NCBI GenBank assembly: GCA_944990035.1
Contig: CALYLX010000148.1
Coordinates: 92,082 to 156,081 of the forward strand
DNA from: Clitopilus passeckerianus
Lineage: Eukaryota > Basidiomycota > Agaricomycetes > Agaricales > Entolomataceae
Reading direction: 5' to 3'
DNA: 64,000 nucleotides
The translations under genes were made by a program, and so were the position numbers. How positions within the stretch are numbered: position 1 is the first letter of the stretch; each line of letters begins with the position of its first letter. This document shows positions 58,492-64,000 of this stretch, piece by piece. Below the pieces are notes generated by a model. That model worked only from the letters and a program-made list of their open reading frames with translations, had not been told where the DNA came from and made no database searches.

Positions 58492-60127
58492 CTATTTAAT
58501 CCCGAGGCCATTATAGAGAACAGGTTGGATCTCCTCCCAGGTAAGAATGACTGGAATTTGAGGTGGGGGCGCAAGCTGGACGCCTCCGTAAACAGCAACG
58601 CCAGATTTGGGATCCAAGTAGTGCATAGTTCCAGCCCATCCGCCCCCTGTTGGAGCAGAATAAATGAGTCTCTGTGATGGATACGAGCTGAAAAAGCTTA
58701 CAATATCCAGAACCGGCCTTTCTTTTTCCTGGACCTTGGTCCTTAGGTTCGACTCCGAGACCTAGACCGTGCTGATGGCCAGGACTTTGGAACATGAGGT
58801 CCATTTGTTCCTCTCCTTCGGGCGTCAAGGAAGGTTCGAAGAATAGTTGGAGGCTTTCCTTCTTGAGAATAGGGTTTGAAGCAGTACCAGCTGTTGAATA
58901 CGTAAGACAAAGGTATACGAAGCACTGATCGATATTTGCATACCCAGAATTTGAAGGAGGTGGCGTTGAAGAGCAAGATACTCCCTAGGTGTACTGAAAA
59001 GACCGACGCCTCCTAGATGCAAGTGGACTGTGACGAAAAGCTGAGGAAACGTTTTCTAGACACCCGAAGATGACCGACCTTTCGAAGGGTCCTGCTCCAT
59101 GAGGGAGAACTGGTCGGCGAAGTGAAGGAGTTCTCCATCTGATCCTCGGTGAGCAAGCTGGACTAGTCTGCCTTTCAGTTCGGGGGTCAGATAGAAAGAC
59201 GTGGACGTCATTCCAACGGGGTCAAAGATGTATTTCTTGCTTGAAATGACCGTTCAACATTAATTCATTTGATTCACTGCGATGAAAAGCCACACATACA
59301 AGTGTTCCTCCAAGCTTTGGCCGGTAACGCGTTCCACGACAAACCCGAGCGCGTCGGTGGAGTATCCATAGACAACTGACCTAATGTGTCAGTTTCCGAA
59401 AGGAAGGGATGACATCGACATCGTACAGCTTGTTCCAGGCTCGAATTTGAGAGGTACTCCGGGGTGATCCCCCTAGCTCATGCATTTCAGCACAGGAAAA
59501 TATAATAAAGTAATCGCCGACAAACCTGGACCACCTTCCAGAAGCTGCCAATCGGGTCCTTTGGATCGTGGGGAGAACCATAGGGTCGTCCGAGTTGGAT
59601 CGTCGCAGAGGGTAGGCCGTAGTAAAGGCCACTAGAGTGATTGAAAAGATGTCGAACTAGAATGGGGTTTGATGCAGGTTTATAGACAGGGTTCTCTGGA
59701 TTTGAGTCGTCGACCACGACAGGATTTGCCAGTTCCGGTATGATATCAGCGACCTTTGTATCAAGAGTTAGTTTTCCAGATTCGATGACCTGGAAAGCTG
59801 CGATCTGCAATGCTTTGAGTACAAATGAATACCTAGAAAAGGGTCGATAGCTTACGGCGGTAAGCATCTTGGTCTGACTGCAGATCCAAAGCACAGAATC
59901 CGGAGTGATAGGAGCTGCATTTGGATTGCCGACATCCTGTGTGCCGGACTGAGCCCAAATGACCTCGCCATCGGCAGTGGTTGCGCCGTAGACGAGAGCA
60001 GGAGCCTTCTTGGCGGCGAGGGCAGCGTCCTAGAAGTACTCGTAATCAATCTGGCGTGGAATTAGTAGACGCGACTTACAAGTTTGTTCTGGATCGTCTC
60101 TTTGGCTTCAGCAGTTAGGGTGACCAT
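58492..60127 (-). CDS. Class C beta-lactamase/LovD-like serine hydrolase, copy C
   Basis: From ATG 60127 (MVTLTAEAKETIQNKL) to TAG 58492-58494 (VLYNGLGIK). Same exon plan as B and D. Motifs: Ser-x-x-Lys in ICSQTKM, ANPVVVDDSNPENPVYKPAS, LFNHSSGLYYG, DPIGSFWKVVQ, YGYSTDALGFVVERVTG (second-motif Tyr), MTSTSFYLTPELKGRL, HLGGVGLFSTPREYLAL and GHQHGLGLGVEPKDQGPG, then WAGTMHYLDPKSGVAVYGG. Cytosolic by absence of a signal. The Gly-Tyr-Tyr-Gly variant GLYYG where others have GLFY is a small local difference. Intact as read. Confidence 0.87.
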
Positions 60128-60579
60128 GCTCGATTGTTATCAGATTTGGGGATTGTAGGCCACCAGGAGTCAGGACTTCCCTCATTTATAGCCCCTAAGC
60201 CGGCCCCGTGAGTTACCAGTACGTGATCTTGATGATATATCCGGGACGACAATGCTTCCTCAATGGAGTAGGAAATGATCACGTTCTGGGCCCAAGAACT
60301 GCGGGATGTCAGCCTTTGAATTCGAAGACCGGCAATGAGGCGAACAAAGTAGTGGGTTGCGCCGGAAGGAAAGTATAATCAGATGAATTGGGGACGTGTC
60401 CCCAGAACGTGTCAATGATCACACGGTGAGGAGATGGCTGGTCATCCGGGAACATCGAGAGATGTACAACGAGGATAGTAGATTCTAGCAAGTCCGGATA
60501 CCCGTCAAACGATTCGAGAGACTGAAATGGTCGAATTCAATTGTCGCCTCATTGCCTTAACCTGAATACAGTACTTCTT
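60128..60579. promoter_or_regulatory. Promoter of serine hydrolase copy C
   Basis: Holds a TATAAAT box (60184-60190 on the complement), then GGCCCCGTGAGTTACC at about 60202-60217, a CCTCAATGGAG block near 60256 and GATCACGTTCTGG near 60276. The order and rough spacing match the upstream regions of B and D. The far part is the 3' flank of copy D. Confidence 0.5.
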
Positions 60580-62235
60580 CTAGTTAATCCCGAGGCCATT
60601 GTAGAGAACAGGTTGGATATCCTCCCAGGTCAAGACTAATGGAATCTGTGGCGGCAGAGCAAGCTGCACACCACCATATACGGCAACGCCGGACTTGGGG
60701 TCCAGGTAATGGAAGGTTCCAGCCCAACCGCCCCTGTTCGAGTAAAAATGATTAATCATCATATTCGTATACATGCTGAAAGAACGCACAATATCCAGAG
60801 CCGGCCTTTCTTCTTCCTGGTCCTTGGTCCTTAGGTTCAACTCCGAGACCTAGGCCGTGCTGGTGGCCTGGACTTTGGAACATGAGGTCCATTTGTTTCT
60901 CTCCTTCGGGAGTCAAGGAAGGTTCAAAGAATAGTTGGAGGGTTTCTTTCTTGAGGATAGGGTTTGAGGCCGTGCCAGCTGAAGATCAAATATATGAGTT
61001 GAGAGATGCACCAAAACTGACCCAAATAAATGGTGTACCTAGAATTTGAAGGAGATGACGTTGAAGGGTGAGATAGTCCCTCGCCGTGCTGAAAAGACCG
61101 ACGCCTCCCAAATGCAAATGGACTAGGACAAGGCCTCAGCATTAGTCGAACTCGTACACAGAGATAACCAACCTTTGGAAGGTTCGTAGTCCGGGAGAGG
61201 GAACTGATTATTGTAGGGAACGAGTTCTCCTTCTGGAGTTCGGTATGCAAGTTTAACCAATCTCTCTTTTAACTCGGGAGTGAGGTAGAAAGATGTAGAC
61301 TTCATTCCAACAGGTGAGAAGATATATTTCTTGCTAAGAAGGGGCCTTGCGTCAATTCATCCAGCACTGATCAAACCACAGGGGTGCGCACGCGTGTTCC
61401 TCCAAGGTAAGGCCCGTAACGCGCTGAACAAGAAACCCAAGAACATCATTGGAGAACCCATACACAACTAGAATTGTTTGTTACCTCAGGTTTGCTGGAA
61501 GGGAAGGAAAGCGGAGAACGCACAGCTTGTCCCAGGCTCAAATTTCAGAGGGACCCCGGGGAGGTTGCCCTGATTGTTTCGCTATCAGTGAAGGCTGACT
61601 TCATGGAAGATTGACCCCGAACCTTGACCACGTCAAAGAAAGTGCCAATAGGATCCTTCGGATCGTGGGGAGCAAGCAAGGCTTGCGGAAGGTGACCTTC
61701 CTTGCCCTTAGGCTGGTCTTCGTAGAAAAGGCCACTAGAGTGATTGAAGAGATGGCGAACTAGAATCGGGTTGGACGCAGGCTTGTAAGAAGGGTTCTCT
61801 GCCTTCACATCGTCGACCACGACGGGGTTTGCAAGTTCTGGTATGATGTCAGCGACCTTCGTATCCAAAGTGAGTTTTCCCGCTTCGATGACCTGGAAAG
61901 CAGCGATCTGGGAACGCTCTCAGTACGAACGAACTCGCGACAGATTGTTTGATAGCGTACCGCGGCGATCATCTTGGTTTGACTGCAGATCCAAAGTACA
62001 GAATCTGGGGTAATGGGTGCTCCGTCTGGGTTGCCGACGTCATGTGGGCCAGACTGCGCCCAAAGGACCTCACCATCGGCGGTGGTTGCGCCATAAACAA
62101 TGGCAGGAGCTACTTTGGCCGCCACGGCCGCGTCCTGATAATGTCATTTCAGTCACTTTCATCTGAGAGATAGAATTGACAACTTGCGAGTTTGCTTTGG
62201 ATCGTATCCTTCGCTTCAGCAGTTAAAGTGACCAT
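60580..62235 (-). CDS. Class C beta-lactamase/LovD-like serine hydrolase, copy D
   Basis: From ATG 62235 (MVTLTAEAKDTIQSKL) to TAG 60580-60582 (VLYNGLGIN). Motifs: APAIVYGATTADGEVLWAQS, Ser-x-x-Lys in ICSQTKM, LFNHSSGLFYEDQPKG, APHDPKDPIGTFFDVV, YGFSNDVLGFLVQRVTG-like second-motif region, MKSTSFYLTPELKERL, HLHLGGVGLFSTARDYL, and RGGWAGTFHYLDPKSGVAVY. It differs from B and C in the loop after GLFY (a Gly/Lys-rich insertion instead of GRPYGSPH). No signal peptide; intact as read. Confidence 0.87.
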
Positions 62236-62596
62236 GTTGGATTGTTATCAGATGCTGAAGATGATATCACCAGAACCTCCCCAATTTATACATTCAGCCC
62301 CGGGCCCGTGAGTTACCCAGCGTGAACAATACGTGATCGTGATGATATGTTGCCTTCCTCGATGGAGATTGCTGCGATCACGTTCTCGTTCCAAAGACTG
62401 CAGGTATCAGCCCTTGAATAGAAAAGTCGGCGACGGGCGGCAAAGAGAGGTGAGTTGAGCCGACAAGACAATTGGCAATCAGATGAGATTGGTAAGTCTC
62501 AAGATGGTGCCAATTGATGAAACTCTGAAGTACCCATCCAGTCGAACAATTGAAGAGAAACGATCGACTTGGAATTCAAATGGTAGATTCTAGTTT
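62236..62596. promoter_or_regulatory. Promoter of serine hydrolase copy D
   Basis: A TATAAAT box lies at 62284-62290 (complement). GGGCCCGTGAGTTACC is at about 62302-62317, CCTTCCTCGATGGAG near 62353 and GATCACGTTCTCG near 62376, parallel to the blocks upstream of copies B and C. The far part is the 3' flank of copy E. Confidence 0.5.
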
Positions 62597-64000
62597 TCAA
62601 TCGGTCAGATATGAATACAAAACTTTCTCCAACTGCTCCCAGACTCTGAGGACTTCGGCATCACGAGTGGGAAGAAGCTGAGATCCAAGTACAGCAGCGA
62701 TGCCAGTCGTAGGGTCCATAAAGTGGTAAGTGCCGGCCCACCCATACCCTGAGATTCCAGTCAGTCAATCGATCAAGGGAGGGATTATCTGAGAAACCAC
62801 GTACACCAAGCACTACCCTTCCTACGCCGTTCGGGGAGATCGGTCAGGTTTACGCAGAGGGCGGTACTCCAAGAAAGCCCAGCCTCCATCTGCAACATGT
62901 TACTAATTTCTTTGTCTCCCCTGGGGGTCAAGGCCGGTTGGAACATCGATTTAACTGCAGTGGTGGAAAGGATTGGTTTCACCGCGGAACCGTCTGGTTC
63001 GAGATTGTTAGACCGCCTTGAGAGGAGGTTTAGAATGGAACTAACCATGGATTTGTAGGAGATGGCGGAGCAAAGCCAGATAATCACTCATAGAGCAATA
63101 CAGGCCGGCACCTCCCAGTTGCATGTGGACTGCAAACAAGGAATGTATCAGGGTACTGCTGTTATGTTTGAAGAAAGGAAGCACCTTTCTCTGGGTCCTG
63201 CTCGATTATAGGACACTGGCTGGCCCACGGGCTGACTGAACCATCCAGTTCACGCCATGCGAGTGGGACTAGCTTCTCTTTCTCGGGAGGTTTGAGATAA
63301 AACGTCGGTGAAGTCGCTCCTATTGGGCCAAAGATGTGTTCCTTGCTGTAACGAGCCCTTTCAGAACCAGGCAATGAACAGATTGGGTTGCACCCACTAG
63401 TAGTCTTCAAGAGTTTGCCCCGATACTCGTTCTACGATGAAGCCAAGCGTATCGGCAGCCCAGCTGTACACAACTGGGGCCGTATCAGACCGTGTTTGAA
63501 GCATCATGAAACTTCTAGAACTGACAGCTTGTTCCCGGCTCAAACTTCAACGGTATCTTGGGGTAAGGACCCTATCGAAATCCTCAGCTTCAGCTACATT
63601 CTCAGTTCAGAATCTAATCACCTTGATCAAGTCGTAGAAATGGCCTACAGGATCCACCCGACTGTGACTGGAAGTGTACGGAATCGAAAGATGATGGCGC
63701 TCCACTCGTTGCTCGAGAGGAGTGTAGAAAAGACCACTGGAATGTGTGAGAAGATGTCGGATGGTGATCTTCTTCTCTGCTGGGCGATAGCTGGGCTTCT
63801 CAGGCGTAGAGTGTTCGTCCAGAATAATGGGGTCAGCTAGGTGAGGTAGAATAGTTTCTGCCGGTGTGTCCATGTGCAGTTTTCCCGCGTCTATGAGTTG
63901 GAGGGTCGCAATCTGCATAGCCCGGGGTGTAGGTACATCAGCTCATACTCGTAGAGAGACTGGCACTTACAGAAGTGATCATCTTCACTTGACTGCAGAT
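62597..64000 (-). CDS. Class C beta-lactamase/LovD-like serine hydrolase, copy E (5' partial)
   Basis: Fifth member of the array, cut by the window edge. The visible part begins at ICSQVKMITS (Ser-x-x-Lys as SQVK, where the other copies have SQTK) and ends at TGA 62597-62599 (VLYSYLTD). Between are LADPIILDEHSTPEKPSYRP, IRHLLTHSSGLFYTPLEQ, VYSWAADTLGFIVERVSG-like second-motif region, ATSPTFYLKPPEKEKLVPLA, AVKSMFQPALTPRGDKEIS and GYGWAGTYHFMDPTTG. It is the most diverged of the array: the second-motif segment has Trp-Ala rather than Gly-Tyr-Ser, and the last exon lacks the usual YGGTQLAPPPQ. It may have a different specificity. Five or more exons are visible, in frame. Confidence 0.82.

Noticed and set aside
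54466..64000. Antibiotic-resistance island
   Set aside because: The proteins have the beta-lactamase fold but belong to the LovD/EstB-like eukaryotic branch with introns; nothing indicates beta-lactam hydrolysis or bacterial mobile DNA.

Overview
The window looks like nuclear DNA from a filamentous basidiomycete, probably an agaricomycete. Genes are split by many short introns (about 48-75 nt, GT..AG, with CTAAC-like branch sites), intergenic spaces are short, and the gene families are typical of mushrooms: NACHT/WD40 and NB-ARC/TPR NLR-like proteins, F-box/LRR-type proteins, a con-6 pair, a 7-TM-like hypothetical and a serine-hydrolase array. Exon structures below were read by eye from splice motifs, frame and family conservation. 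The organism was not identified to species.

Layout. 1-2.1 kb: 3' part of MCM4. 2.2-3.5 kb: LdhA-type D-lactate dehydrogenase. 5.0-7.1 kb: DUF1308 protein. 7.4-8.8 kb: polytopic membrane protein. 10.2-13.0 kb: single-pass membrane protein with a long acidic, disordered tail. 13.5-14.9 kb: NmrA-like NAD(P)-binding protein. 15.4-19.6 kb: NACHT-WD40 NLR, divergent from ORC3 at 19.9-22.6 kb. 23.1-24.8 kb: two con-6 paralogues, the second with an in-frame stop. 24.9-26.5 kb: F-box protein. 26.9-28.5 kb: LovD/class C beta-lactamase-like serine hydrolase. 28.6-29.8 kb: dienelactone hydrolase. 31.3-32.8 kb: stand-alone thioester reductase. 33.4-35.0 kb: HSL-type alpha/beta hydrolase. 35.4-38.5 kb: NB-ARC/TPR NLR with a frame problem. 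39.5 kb: MITE-like hairpin. 39.9-41.2 kb: DUF2156-like protein. 41.4-42.6 kb: SYF2. 42.8 kb: initiator tRNA-Met. 43.4-45.1 kb: UPF3. 45.8-48.9 kb: two GT8 glycosyltransferases, the second broken. 49.1-50.0 kb: promethin-like membrane protein. 50.2-54.6 kb: two degraded F-box-like genes. 54.5-64.0 kb: head-to-tail array of five more serine hydrolases on the minus strand, the last cut by the window edge.

Housekeeping genes (MCM4, ORC3, SYF2, UPF3, initiator tRNA) are intact and single. Reading-frame damage is confined to duplicated or rapidly evolving accessory families (con-6 copy 2, GT8 copy 2, both tandem F-box genes, the NB-ARC gene). This pattern fits birth-and-death evolution better than uniform sequencing error, although two of the breaks fall in T homopolymers. 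The most distinctive feature is the expanded serine-hydrolase family: five tandem copies, three sharing recognisable promoter blocks, and a sixth 26 kb away on the other strand. I found no clearly new multi-gene system.
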